Shown one piece after another: positions 46,053 through 54,796 of a stretch of DNA of 64,000 bases; the first letter of the stretch is position 1; each line of letters begins with the position of its first letter. This DNA comes from RYN-230 sp963841695 (GTDB taxonomy: Bacteria > Actinomycetota > Actinomycetes > Streptosporangiales > Streptosporangiaceae). The position numbers were made by a program, and so were the translations under genes. The notes under the pieces are model-generated. The model was not told the origin of the DNA and ran no database searches. It saw nothing but the letters and a program-made list of their open reading frames with translations. Location: the NCBI GenBank assembly GCA_963841695.1, contig CAWJDQ010000001.1:1-64000 (forward strand). The letters are read 5' to 3'.

Positions 46053-46139
46053 CCATCCGTCGGCCCGCCCGGGACGGTATGCGTCCGCGTCCGCCGCCGC
46101 ACCTGCAGCCGGGCCGACGCAATCCACGGTCCCAAGGCT

Positions 46140-46405
46140 CAGCAACTCCGGCGACGCGGCACGCGGCGGTGTCGCCGTGGCTGAACTCCGGGGTGCCCGC
46201 GACCGAGGTCGCTCGCCGGGCCGGGCACGGCGTCGCGGTCCTGCTCAAGATCTACGCCCGCTGCATCGACGGCCAGGCCGACGCGGCCAGCCAGCGCATC
46301 ACCGATGCCCCTGGACCACCGAGTCCGAGCCCGGCTCTGGCGAGCCAAAGGCGACGACGACAGCGAGCAGGCATCCTGAAATGGCAGGTAGCAGCCAGAC
46401 GCTGA
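46140..46405 (+). pseudogene. C-terminal remnant of a tyrosine-type integrase
   Basis: The plus strand encodes RHAAVSPWLNSGVPATEVAR then RAGHGVAVLLKIYARCIDGQ and RITDA. This is the end of the catalytic domain of actinophage/ICE integrases: Arg-His (LRHAA type), the GH of AGH, and the nucleophilic Tyr in KIYAxCIDGQ. The N-terminal arm-binding and core domains are missing. It lies 195 bases before the tRNA-Tyr-derived repeat at 46600, exactly where an integrase next to its attachment site would be. The element that carried it has therefore largely been lost or rearranged. Confidence 0.7.
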
Positions 46406-46599
46406 GCGGAACGGTCAATATCCCGCTCCTTCGGACGTTCAGCACACCGCTCTTGCCCTCGCCGTCCGTGCCCGTCCGTGGATTCCGCGCCCCCGGACCC
46501 CGGTGCCACGGACGCATAGCGGACGGCGACGTCCCGCAAACGCGCCTCGAAGCGCGTACGTGCTGGTCAGCGGGGAGTGACTCCGGCGGAGCGAGCGGG

Positions 46600-46640
46600 C
46601 TGTAAAACCGTCGGCTTAGCCTACGTTGGTTCGAACCCAA
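46600..46640 (+). repeat. 41-bp tRNA-Tyr-derived direct repeat (right copy)
   Basis: Bases 46600-46640 are identical to 30854-30894 and in the same orientation: anticodon loop CTGTAAA, variable arm CGGCTTAGCCTACG and T arm TTGGTTCGAACCCAA of tRNA-Tyr. The copy stops before the acceptor strand, which is replaced by unrelated sequence. An integrase remnant lies just upstream. Interpreted as an attachment-site (attL/attR-type) scar. Confidence 0.75.
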
Positions 46641-46726
46641 AGTCGTCAACGGCTGGTTCTCCCGCGTTCGGATTGATCGTTTCCCAGGGGGTCGGGGTCG
46701 CCCCTGTTGGCTTGTCCAAGAATTCG

Positions 46727-47387
46727 TCAGGCCGCGGCGCAGGGGCGGAATCGGGCCAGATAGGCCATGCTCGGGCCGCGGCGGGCGGTCAGGTGCAGCC
46801 CCTGGGTGTCGGCCAGGCGGTGCAGTCGGCCGAACGGGATCCAATGCCGGTCGAAGAACTCGCCCACCACCAGCCGTCCGCCAGGTTTGAGCACTCGGGC
46901 CGCCGCGGCCAGCACCCGGTCCGGTTCGGGGATCTCGCCGAGCGCGGTCACCAGGTAGACCGCGTCGAAGGTCCGGTCTTCGAACGGCAGCTCGCGGGCG
47001 TCGGCGCGGTGCGGGTGGACGATGTCCAGCGCCTTCTCGGCAGCCCGGCTCATGACGTGGTCCAGCATTTCCTGCTGGATGTCCACGATGTCCAGCCGGC
47101 CCTCCGGGCCGAGCTGTGGCGCTATGTGCAGCGTCTGCAGGCCGGTGCCCGGGCCGAGTTCCAGCATCCGCTCCCCGGTCCGGGGCTGCAGGATCTGGTC
47201 CAGGTCCGCCTTGGCCAGGAACGGCAACTGCAGGTCCAGCAGTCGGCGTTGGGCGTAGGGGTAGGGCGCCTGATCGGTCAACCACCAGGCGCCCGCCGCC
47301 AGGGCGGTCAGCCGGCCGCGGCCCGGCCGCGGCGGTCAGGCCGGTGCGGCGCGTGGCCAGGTGGGTTGCGGCGTGGGTCAGGGACAT
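46727..47387 (-). CDS. SAM-dependent class I methyltransferase, one frameshift near 47315
   Basis: UbiE-like methyltransferase. The start ATG 47387 (MSLTHAATHLATRRTG) has AGGAGG close upstream. The frame changes near 47310-47325 and then continues LTDQAPYPYAQRRLLDLQLP, SAM motif I MLELGPGTGLQTLHIA, motif II IVDIQQEMLDHVM, ADARELPFEDRTFDAVYLV and RVLKPGGRLVVGEFF. With the shift repaired it has about 220 residues. The substrate is unknown; the related group acts on lipids, quinones or small phenolics. It overlaps the end of the membrane-protein gene upstream by ten bases, so the two form an operon. Confidence 0.78.
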
Positions 47388-47884
47388 CTCTGCTCCTCCT
47401 GCGTGTCGGTTCCGGCGGTCTCGGTGGCCGATGGGAACGGGTGACGGATCAGCCGCAGCGCCAGCGCGATGCAGGCCAGGGCTATCGGGGCCTCGGCGAA
47501 GACGGCCATCGCGATCGCGGTGAGCAGTTCGCCGCCCGGTGCGGCCGAGGTCACGTCGAGCCAGGCGTCGGTCAGCAGCAGCACCGCAGTGGCGGTGGCG
47601 GCCAGGACACAGCGGTTGTCCGCGCGCAGCAGCAGTCGGCCGGTGGCGAACAGGGCCAGTGCCTCGCCGCTGTCCAGGCCCACCCAGGCCAGCGCCCAGT
47701 GGCCGTCGGTGGCGCTGGCTGGCAGGGTGAACGCGAGGTAGAGCAGCCATGGGATCATGGCCACGCCCGCCGTGACGTATGCCCGGCCGACCCGGCTGCG
47801 CGTGCCGCGGCGTGCCGGGCCGGTCGGATTGCCCGACTGGACCGGGCATCGGAGCCGATCCGCCTGGTTCAGCGTGCCGAGCAT
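47378..47884 (-). CDS. Small four-span membrane protein of unknown function
   Basis: A 168-residue protein with a polar, basic N-terminus and about four hydrophobic segments (TAGVAMIPWLLYLAFTL, WALAWVGLDSGEALALFAT, LAATATAVLLLTDAWLDV, AIAMAVFAEAPIALACIALA). The pattern resembles actinomycete DUF-type membrane proteins found beside methyltransferases, but I cannot name the family. ATG 47884 follows AAGGAG. The stop overlaps the methyltransferase start, so the two are probably co-translated. Confidence 0.72.
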   Translation of the reverse strand: MLGTLNQADRLRCPVQSGNPTGPARRGTRSRVGRAYVTAGVAMIPWLLYLAFTLPASATDGHWALAWVGLDSGEALALFATGRLLLRADNRCVLAATATAVLLLTDAWLDVTSAAPGGELLTAIAMAVFAEAPIALACIALALRLIRHPFPSATETAGTDTQEEQRCP

Positions 47885-48058
47885 GACAGTGGTCTCCTTG
47901 TCTCGCCGCCCGATCGTTCGGGCCGGGAACCACTCTGGCCGCCACCGGCCGGTGAATCAGTAGCGTGGCTTTCCGTCTTCGGGCTGGTGCTGGGTACAGC
48001 CGCACGCGGTAGGTAGCGACATGGACCAGTGGTGATCAGGCCTTATACGGTGGGCTCC

Positions 48059-49381
48059 ATGAGCTCCGGCACCACCGACACCGAATCGGGAGCGAGAGGG
48101 CTCCGCAGCGTCCTGGCCAGCCCGTGGGCCCGCCGGACCTGGCGCGATCTGGGGTTCACCGTCCTGTCCGCGGGTCTGAACCTGCTGCCCCTGCTCGTCA
48201 TGGCGCTGCCATGGACCTGGACCTTCTACGTGCCGATTTCGTTGCTGGCCGTGCTCACCTGCATGTTCGTCTCGGTTGCGGCGGCGGTGGCGCTCTGCCC
48301 ATGGCTGACGGTGCCGCGCCGGGCGTGCTTCTACGAGGTGCTCGGGGTGCGAATCCCGAGGCCGCCGACGCTCGAGCGGTCCCCGGACTCCTCCGGCGGC
48401 GTGTGGTCGGCGCTTCGCGATCGCCTGCGCTCGCCGCGCACCTGGCGGCAGGCGTGCTACCACCTGGTCGTCGGCCCGGCGGTGAACCTGCTCGGCCTGC
48501 TCGGCGGCCTGCTCTGGGCCGCCGCGCTGATCGGCTTGGCGACGTCGGCGGTGCTCGCGCTGCTCACCGCCGTCGGCGTGTTCCGCTACGCGGGCCAGCG
48601 TGTCTGGGACGGCGCGGAGATCTGGTTCGTGCTGCTCAGCGTGGTGCTGGTGTACTTGAGCCCGTGGATCGTCTCGGCAGCGGTGCGGATGGACACCCGG
48701 GCGGCCGCCGACCTGCTCGGCCCGAGCCGGGCGGAGAAGCTGGCGCAGCGGGTGGCGAACCTGACCGAGAGCCGGGCCGCGACGGTCGACGCGGCCGACA
48801 CCGAGCGCCGTCGGATCGAGCGCGACCTGCACGATGGCGCACAGCAACGTCTGGTCTCCCTGGCGATGAACCTCGGCCTGGCCCGGGCGACCTTGGCGCA
48901 CGAGCTGTCCGAGCCGGCCCGCCAGGCGCTGCAGGAAGCGCACGAGGAGGCGAAGGAGGCACTGACCGAGCTGCGCGAGCTGGTGCGCGGACTGCACCCG
49001 GTGGTGCTCGAAGACCGCGGCCTGGACGCCGCGCTGACCGGGATCGCCGCCCGCTCCCCGGTGCCGGTACGGCTGAGCGTGGACGTGCCCCGCCGGGTCT
49101 CGCCTACGGTGGAGGCGGTGGGGTACTTCATCGTCTCCGAGGCCCTGGCCAACGTGAACAAGCACGCCCGGGCCACGGCGGTGCAGGTGGACGTGCGGCT
49201 GGACGGCCTGATGCTGCGGATCTCGATCACGGACGACGGGATCGGCGGCGCGGACGCGGGCCGGGGCACCGGCCTGACCGGGCTGGCGCAGCGGGCCGCC
49301 TCGGTGGACGGCAGCTTCGGGATACGCAGCCCGCTCGGCGGACCGACGACGATTAAGGTCGATCTGCCATGCGAACTGTGA
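48059..49381 (+). CDS. DesK/NarX-type sensor histidine kinase
   Basis: A 440-residue membrane kinase; ATG 48059 is preferred over an upstream GTG at 48029. Hydrophobic segments (FTVLSAGLNLLPLLVMALP, VPISLLAVLTCMFVSVAAAV, NLLGLLGGLLWAAALIGLAT, WFVLLSVVLVYLSPWIVSAA) form a sensor of the PspC/DUF1700-like kind. HisKA_3 box: RRRIERDLHDGAQQRLVSLA with the phosphorylated His, then the ATPase domain with EALANVNKHARAT, DDGIGG and GTGLTGLAQRA. It overlaps the response-regulator gene by 13 bases. The pair may control the neighbouring divergent methyltransferase genes, an inference from position. Confidence 0.92.
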   Translation: MSSGTTDTESGARGLRSVLASPWARRTWRDLGFTVLSAGLNLLPLLVMALPWTWTFYVPISLLAVLTCMFVSVAAAVALCPWLTVPRRACFYEVLGVRIPRPPTLERSPDSSGGVWSALRDRLRSPRTWRQACYHLVVGPAVNLLGLLGGLLWAAALIGLATSAVLALLTAVGVFRYAGQRVWDGAEIWFVLLSVVLVYLSPWIVSAAVRMDTRAAADLLGPSRAEKLAQRVANLTESRAATVDAADTERRRIERDLHDGAQQRLVSLAMNLGLARATLAHELSEPARQALQEAHEEAKEALTELRELVRGLHPVVLEDRGLDAALTGIAARSPVPVRLSVDVPRRVSPTVEAVGYFIVSEALANVNKHARATAVQVDVRLDGLMLRISITDDGIGGADAGRGTGLTGLAQRAASVDGSFGIRSPLGGPTTIKVDLPCEL

Positions 49382-50031
49382 TCGCCGAGGACTCGGTCCT
49401 GCTGCGCGCCGGACTGACCAAGCTGCTGGAAACCACCGGATTCGAGGTGGTGGCGGCGGTGCACGACGCGACCGCGCTGCTGACCGCGGTGGAACAGCAC
49501 CGCCCGAAGCTGGTGATCGCGGACGTGCGAATGCCGCCGTCCTTCACCGACGAGGGCATCCGCGCGGCCCTGGTGATCCGACGCCAATGGCCGGAGGCGG
49601 CAATCATGGTGCTGTCGCAGTACGTCGAGGAGCGCTACGCCGCGGACCTGCTGGCCACCCAGACGACCGGTATCGGCTATCTCCTGAAGGACCGGGTCGC
49701 GGACGTGGACGTGTTCCTGGAGGCGCTGCGCCGGGTCGCTGCGGGCGGGACTGCCCTCGATCCGGAGGTGGTAGCCCAACTGCTACTGCTCCGCCAAGAC
49801 CGCCCGACGGACCGGCTGACCGCCCGGGAGCGCGAAGTACTGTCCCTGATGGCCGAAGGCCGCTCCAATGCCGGCATCGCCGAATGCCTGGTGGTTAGCG
49901 AGAGCGCGGTGGCCAAGCACATCAACAGCATCTTCACCAAGCTGGACCTGTCCCCGACCGAAGGCGACCATCGGCGGGTCCTGGCAGTGCTGCGGTTCCT
50001 GGAAGGCGTGGGCGCCGCCGAGCGGAGCTGA
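49369..50031 (+). CDS. NarL/LuxR-type response regulator
   Basis: A 220-residue regulator. Receiver: acidic pair AEDSVLL, phosphorylated Asp in VIADVRMPPSFTDEG, Lys in GYLLKDRVADVDVF. DNA-binding LuxR helix-turn-helix: LTAREREVLSLMAEGRSNAG then IAECLVVSESAVAKHINSIF. It is the partner of the kinase just upstream, which it overlaps. The receiver sequence MPPSFTDEGIRAA is typical of actinomycete regulators paired with HisKA_3 kinases. Intact. Confidence 0.93.
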   Translation: MRTVIAEDSVLLRAGLTKLLETTGFEVVAAVHDATALLTAVEQHRPKLVIADVRMPPSFTDEGIRAALVIRRQWPEAAIMVLSQYVEERYAADLLATQTTGIGYLLKDRVADVDVFLEALRRVAAGGTALDPEVVAQLLLLRQDRPTDRLTAREREVLSLMAEGRSNAGIAECLVVSESAVAKHINSIFTKLDLSPTEGDHRRVLAVLRFLEGVGAAERS

Positions 50032-50091
50032 TTTGATTGTCTGCCGGTCCGTGGCCTTTTCCGCCCCGTCCGTGGGTTGGTTCGTGCCCGT

Positions 50092-50110
50092 CCGTCGGCT
50101 TAGCCTACGT
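50092..50110 (+). repeat. 19-bp piece of the tRNA-Tyr-derived repeat (third copy)
   Basis: CCGTCGGCTTAGCCTACGT matches the 3' anticodon strand and variable arm of the sequence at 30862-30880 and its copy at 46600-46640, same orientation. Flanking bases diverge (GGG instead of TGG next). It lies 60 bases after the response-regulator stop. It may mark the outer end of a second, tandem integration. Confidence 0.55.
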
Positions 50111-50188
50111 GGGTGTAATGCTGGGACAGGCCGCAGACCCCGCGGGGACGGCACTCCGGCCGGGTATCACCTGCCTGGTTCGCTGGCG

Positions 50189-50935
50189 CTACCCGGGATT
50201 CCCCCGATCAGGTCCCAGATTCAGGGTGAGTGGTTCTGATCCGAGCCCGGTGCGGTTCTTGCCGTCCACGGTCAGGGTGACCGCACCCGGGTTGCCGAGC
50301 TTCAGGGTGACTGCCTGCCGTTCCGTCCAGGTCTTCGTGGTGCCAGTACCGACGATGCCCTCGAAGATCGTGCCGCCCGGTGTGGTGAGGTCGGCCCAGC
50401 AGGGTTCGCTGACTGCGGTGACCGAGATCACCACGGCGCGTGCACGGGCGGCCGCGGGGGGCGCCGGGGTGGTCTTCGCGGCTGGGTGCCTGCGCGCGGC
50501 CTTGTGCGCGGTGGCGGCCGGCGTGCGGGCTGCGGCCGGGGAGCGGGCGGCGGGGCCAGCCATGAAGTGATAGGTGAGCAGGCCGGCGAGCGCCGCGAGG
50601 ACGGCCAGCAGCGCAAGGCCCCAGCCCCAGTGCGGTCGGCGGGGCTGGCTGAGCCGGAGGGGGGCCGATGGCCCGGGCCCGCTGGCAGCGACCCGGGCCG
50701 GCGGCAGGCCGTGGCTGGAGTCGTACTCGCGGACCAGCGGCTCGGGGTCGGTGCCCACGTTGCGGGCGATGGCGCGGATGTGCCCGCGGGCATAGAAATC
50801 GGCGCCGCAGGCGGAGAAGTCATCCGCTTCGATGCCGCGGACGATCCCCTCCCTGATGCGGGTCTGCTGGCTGACCTGGGCGGTGGTGAGGCCAGCCTGG
50901 CGCCGCGCCGTTGCCAGGACCTCACCGATGCTCAT
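50189..50935 (-). CDS. RodZ-like protein: Xre-type HTH, one membrane span, C-terminal DUF4115-like domain
   Basis: A 248-residue protein. ATG 50935 (MSIGEVLATARRQAG) has GGAGG upstream; the open frame before it has no homology. The N-terminal helix-turn-helix (LTTAQVSQQTRIREGIVRGI, then EADDFSACGADFYARGHIRA) is the RodZ/HTH_25 type. Residues about 120-140 (WGWGLALLAVLAALAGLLTY) form one span, followed by an Ala/Pro-rich linker and a C-terminal domain (CWADLTTPGGTIFEGIVGTG, TLKLGNPGAVTLTVDGK). RodZ proteins connect cell-shape machinery to the membrane. Here no mre or division genes are adjacent, so its role is open. Bases 50936-51282 hold nothing recognisable. Confidence 0.85.
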   Translation of the reverse strand: MSIGEVLATARRQAGLTTAQVSQQTRIREGIVRGIEADDFSACGADFYARGHIRAIARNVGTDPEPLVREYDSSHGLPPARVAASGPGPSAPLRLSQPRRPHWGWGLALLAVLAALAGLLTYHFMAGPAARSPAAARTPAATAHKAARRHPAAKTTPAPPAAARARAVVISVTAVSEPCWADLTTPGGTIFEGIVGTGTTKTWTERQAVTLKLGNPGAVTLTVDGKNRTGLGSEPLTLNLGPDRGNPG

Positions 50936-51282
50936 GCCACGCCTCCACCGCCAGGCCGGGCCCTGGGGTCCGCCCACGGCGTGATGGCCTGCGAGTGCCA
51001 TTCTCCTCCCGATCACGGCCGGGAGCGCCCGCCAAGCGCCGGTATCCAGTGCCAGCCGGCGAGACCCGGACCGCTTCAAAAACTCATCGCAGCGTTCCTG
51101 GCCTGGCGTTTCATGATTCGGGCTGGGTGATCTGGCCGTACTCGCTGATCACGCCACCAGGTACCTTCCGCCGCTGGGCTGGCCGGGTCAGCAGGCCTGC
51201 GCCGGTTCCGGCCCGGAGGGCCAGGACTTCACCACCACCATGGTGGAAGCCGTCACGTCCGGCAGAAATCTCCGCCGGCGGA

Positions 51283-52040
51283 CTACACGGTGAGGCCGCC
51301 ATCCACCACGAGCGTCTGGCCGGTGATATAGCTACCGGCGTCACTGACGAGGAAGACCAGGGCCGCGGCCAGTTCTGATTCTTCCCCCACCGGCCGGCGA
51401 GGACCCGATGCAGTTGCCCGGCGATGTAGTCGTCCTCGTACTGGTCGGTCATCTCGGACCGGAAGAAACCTGGTGCGAGCGCGTTGACCCGGATTCCCTT
51501 CCGGCCGGTCCATTGCTGCGCGAGGTCACGGGTCAGCCCGATCAGCCCGGCCTTGCTGGCGCTGTACGCCGCCTGGGGAAGCCCGGCGGTCGTGAAGGCC
51601 AGGACGCTGCTGATGTTGACGATCGAGGCACCTGGGTGCATCACCCGCCCGCACTCCTGCGCCATCCAATAGCAGCCGTTCAGGTTGACGTCGATAACCT
51701 GCCGGAACTCATCCGGCTTCTCATGGGTGGCCGGCACGGCGGTCCCGACGCCGGCGTTGTTGACCAGGATGTCAACGCGGCCGAATGCATCGATCGCGGT
51801 CTCGACCAGCCGGCGGCAGTCCTCGGGAAGCGATACGTCCGTGCGGACGGCGAGGCCACGCCGCCCGGTGCCCTCGACCGCGGCCCGGGTCGTCTCGAGG
51901 CGGTCGGCCCGGCGCGCGGCCAGGACCACGTCCGCGCCTGCTTCGGCGAGCGCGGTCGCGAAGGCGACACCGAGTCCTGAGGAGGCCCCGGTGACGATGG
52001 CCACCCGGCCGTCCAGGCGGAAGCGATCAAGGATTGGCAT
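51283..52040 (-). CDS. SDR-family oxidoreductase (3-hydroxyacyl-CoA dehydrogenase-like), frameshift at a C run near 51387
   Basis: A classical SDR that oxidises or reduces a hydroxyl group with NAD(P). Motifs: TGASSGLGVAFATALAEAG, NNAGVGT, NISSVLAFTT (Ser), YSASKAGLIGLTRDLAQQW (Tyr-x-x-x-Lys), NALAPGFFRSEM. At 51385-51389 a run of five C (five G on the coding strand) breaks the frame; six would restore GRWGEESELAAALVFLVSDA and the usual ending ITGQTLVVDGGLTV, giving about 252 residues. It is last in the minus-strand operon of acyl-CoA genes, four bases after the dehydrogenase. It could catalyse the alcohol-to-ketone step. Confidence 0.85.
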
Positions 52041-52044
52041 GGCG

Positions 52045-53211
52045 TCAGTATGACTTGGGCAGGCCGAGGACGTGCTGGCCGATCTGGTTCAGCACCATCT
52101 CGTTGTTGATGGGGGCGAACCGCATGAGACGCGTCGTCCGCCAGAGCGGGATGAGGTCGTACTCGTCGGTGATGCCGTTGCCGCCGTGGACACCGATGGC
52201 GTGGTCCGCCGCCTGGTTGGCTGCCTCGCTCGCGAGCCACTTCGCGGCGTTGGCGAGGCCGGCCGCGTGCGGGCCCTGCGTCTCCACGGCGCGCACGGCC
52301 TCGTGGTTGAGCGCGCGGGCCGCGCTCAGCTCGGCCCAGAACCTCGCGAGCGGATGCTGCACGGACTGGTAACCGCCGATGGGAGCACCGAACGGGGCCC
52401 GGTCGCGGGCATAGTCAACCGCCCGTGAGATGCAGTGAAAGCCGACACCGTACGCGAACGCAGCGATCAGCAGCCGCTCGGTGTTCAGCGACTCAAACAA
52501 CGCGGCGGCCCCGTCCCCCTGGGGGCCGACGAGGTTGCCGGCGGGCACCCGGACATCGTCGAAGATGACGTCGTATTGCCGTTCGGGGGTCCCCGCGTCG
52601 GCGGTCAGCACCTCCGTGCGGACGCCCGGCGCATGGAGGTCGACCATGAGGATGGTGATCGGCCGCCTGCCCTCCCGGTGCGGAGAGTCACCGTCGGAGC
52701 ACACGAGGAACAGGTCGTCGGCGTCACCGGCGGACGAGATCCAGCGCTTCCGCCCGGACACGACGTAGTCCGGGCCCGAGCGGACGGCCGTGGTCCGCAT
52801 CGCGAACGAGTTGGTGCCCGCGTCAGGCTCGGTGATCGCGAAGGCCAGCCGGCGGTCACCGGCGATGATCGGCGGCACCAGCCGGGCAGCCGTCTCGGGG
52901 AGCGCATGGCGGGCCAGGACCGGCAGGCAGAGCTCGGTCATGATGAAGGACAGCAGCGGCATTCCGGCCGCGCCCATCTCCTCCGCGACCGCGACGACCG
53001 CGTCGAGTGAGCTTCCGCCCCCGCCGAGATGCCCGGGCACCGCGGCCCCGACATAACCGGCCTTGCACAGCTCGCGCCACAGCGCCTCGGGCTCGCGGCC
53101 CTCGCGGTAGCACTCCAGGAAGTAACTGCGCCCGTACCGGCCGAGCAGTGCGCGGACGGCCTCGCGCAGCAGGTGGTCCTGCTCGCCCCAGGCGGGAAGG
53201 TCGGCAGGCAT
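52045..53211 (-). CDS. Acyl-CoA dehydrogenase
   Basis: A 388-residue FAD-dependent acyl-CoA dehydrogenase. ATG 53211 (MPADLPAWGEQDH) lies eight bases after the ligase stop; sequence upstream in the same frame is a shadow of the ligase. FAD/acyl-binding AFAITEPDAGTNSFAMRTTA, WISSAGDADDLFLV, VIFDDVRVPAGNLVG, YARDRAPFGAPIGGYQSVQH, and C-terminal AIGVHGGNGITDEYDLIPLW. The C-terminal loop ends MRFAPINNEMVLNQIGQ without the YEGT-type Glu, so the base may sit elsewhere, as in isovaleryl- or long-chain-type enzymes. It produces the enoyl-CoA for the crotonase encoded across the divergent promoter. Confidence 0.88.
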   Translation of the reverse strand: MPADLPAWGEQDHLLREAVRALLGRYGRSYFLECYREGREPEALWRELCKAGYVGAAVPGHLGGGGSSLDAVVAVAEEMGAAGMPLLSFIMTELCLPVLARHALPETAARLVPPIIAGDRRLAFAITEPDAGTNSFAMRTTAVRSGPDYVVSGRKRWISSAGDADDLFLVCSDGDSPHREGRRPITILMVDLHAPGVRTEVLTADAGTPERQYDVIFDDVRVPAGNLVGPQGDGAAALFESLNTERLLIAAFAYGVGFHCISRAVDYARDRAPFGAPIGGYQSVQHPLARFWAELSAARALNHEAVRAVETQGPHAAGLANAAKWLASEAANQAADHAIGVHGGNGITDEYDLIPLWRTTRLMRFAPINNEMVLNQIGQHVLGLPKSY

Positions 53212-53219
53212 CGCGCGCC

Positions 53220-54776
53220 TCAGCCGACCCGCCGCGGCTGCGCCGCCCAGTGCTTTTCCCGCAGAGCCCGGCGGAACAGCTTGCCGACCGCCGTCTTCGG
53301 TACCTCCTCGACCAGCTCCAGGTGGATAGGCTTCTTGTAGCTGGCCAGGCCGACGTCGCGGCAGTGCTGCTGGATCTCCTCGAGCGTCGGGTGAGCCCCC
53401 GGAACGGTCGCGATGCACGCCATCACGGCCTCGCCCCACTTCTCGTCCGGCACGCCGATCACCGCGACCTCACGAACCGCCGGATGCGCGGCGATCGCGT
53501 CCTCGACCTCGCGCGGGTAGACGTTCAGCCCGCCGCTCACGATCATGTCGTTCTTCCGGTCGACGATCGTGATGTAGCCCTCGGCGTCCCGGACGGCCAG
53601 GTCGCCCATCTTGAACCAGCCGTCCTCGTACGCGAGCGCGGAGGCCTCAGGCTGGTTCCAGTAGCGGACCGAGGTGGCGTCGCCGCGGACCCACACTTCC
53701 CCCATCTCTCCCTGCGGCACCTCCCGGCCCTCGTCGTCGGCGAGGCGGACATCGAAGAACGGAACCGGGCGGCCGCAGGACGCCAGCAGGTCCGGATTCT
53801 GCTCGAGCGCGCGGACGTGCTCGTCCGGGTAGAGGATCGTGTTGTAGATGGTGCCGCCTTCCGTCGAGCCGTAGCCCTGCAGGAAGATCGGCCCGAAAAC
53901 CTCCATCGCCTTGCGGAGAACGGTTGGCGATATCGGCGCGCCGGAGTAGTAGATGGTCTTGAGGCTGGACAGATCCGCCTTGCCCGCCGCGGGATGGCTG
54001 GCCAGCATGTTGATGATCGCCGGGGCCAGGATGGTGCGGCTGATCCGCTCGCGCTCGACGATCTCGAAGAACGACTCGGGATCGAAATGCTCCATCATCA
54101 CCGAGCGCGCACCCTGGTAGAGGGCGGGACCGGTGAGGATCCCGGACTGGTGCGACAGCGGGCCCACGTGCAGCAGCGCGTCGGTGTGGTCGAGCCCGCC
54201 CATGAACAGCGCCAGGATGTTCCGGTAGGTGTTGAACCAGTTCCGGTGCAGGTAGACGGCGCCCTTGTACCGGCCGGTGGTGCCTGAGGTGTGGAAAACG
54301 AGGTAGATGTCATCTTCGCTGACCGGCACCGGCTCGATCGCGGCCGACCTCCCGATCAGGTCCTCGTAGGACTCGCCCGCGCCCAGCGTCAGCAGCTCGA
54401 AGTCGCTGACCTGGCCGGCGGCCCGGATGCGCTCCAGGGTCTGGGTGAACTCGGGACCGCTCACCACGACCTTGGGCTCGAGGTCTTCCAGGGTGATGGT
54501 CCATTCACGCTCGCCATCGCGGGCGTTGAGCCGGCCCCGGACGGCCCCGATCATCGACGCCGCGGTGTCAGTCTCGACCCACTCGTTGCGGTTGTTCATC
54601 ACCGCCACGACGCGGTCGCCCTTGGCCACGCCACGCGACTGCAGGCCGCCGGCCAGCCGCGCCGACCGCTCCCACAGCTCGTTGTAGCTGAGCCTGCCGT
54701 ACGCATCGACGAGTGCAGGACGATCCCCGTGACGGGTCACCGCCCGGCGCATGAAATCGTGGACGAGCATGGGCAT
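53220..54776 (-). CDS. AMP-forming acyl-CoA ligase
   Basis: A 518-residue ANL-superfamily ligase. ATG 54776 has a GGGGG site seven bases upstream. Phosphate loop FHTSGTTGRYKGAVYLHRNW, adenine-binding GYGSTEGGTIYNT, WFKMGDLAVRDAEGYITIVD and RKNDMIVSGGLNVYPREVED, with catalytic Lys in VPKTAVGKLFRRAL. It activates the pathway substrate in the cytosol. It is third in the minus-strand operon, 20 bases after the flavoprotein gene. Family certain; substrate unknown, probably a medium to large carboxylic acid such as a steroid- or terpenoid-derived fragment, judged from the neighbours. Confidence 0.9.
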   Translation of the reverse strand: MPMLVHDFMRRAVTRHGDRPALVDAYGRLSYNELWERSARLAGGLQSRGVAKGDRVVAVMNNRNEWVETDTAASMIGAVRGRLNARDGEREWTITLEDLEPKVVVSGPEFTQTLERIRAAGQVSDFELLTLGAGESYEDLIGRSAAIEPVPVSEDDIYLVFHTSGTTGRYKGAVYLHRNWFNTYRNILALFMGGLDHTDALLHVGPLSHQSGILTGPALYQGARSVMMEHFDPESFFEIVERERISRTILAPAIINMLASHPAAGKADLSSLKTIYYSGAPISPTVLRKAMEVFGPIFLQGYGSTEGGTIYNTILYPDEHVRALEQNPDLLASCGRPVPFFDVRLADDEGREVPQGEMGEVWVRGDATSVRYWNQPEASALAYEDGWFKMGDLAVRDAEGYITIVDRKNDMIVSGGLNVYPREVEDAIAAHPAVREVAVIGVPDEKWGEAVMACIATVPGAHPTLEEIQQHCRDVGLASYKKPIHLELVEEVPKTAVGKLFRRALREKHWAAQPRRVG

Positions 54777-54796
54777 GGCTAGTCCCCCTTTGCCCT

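Noticed and set aside
46299..48005. Minus-strand open frame of 568 codons
   Set aside because: It runs backwards through the tRNA-Tyr piece (LGSNQRRLSRRFYS) and in an alternative frame through the methyltransferase and membrane-protein genes; no homology of its own.
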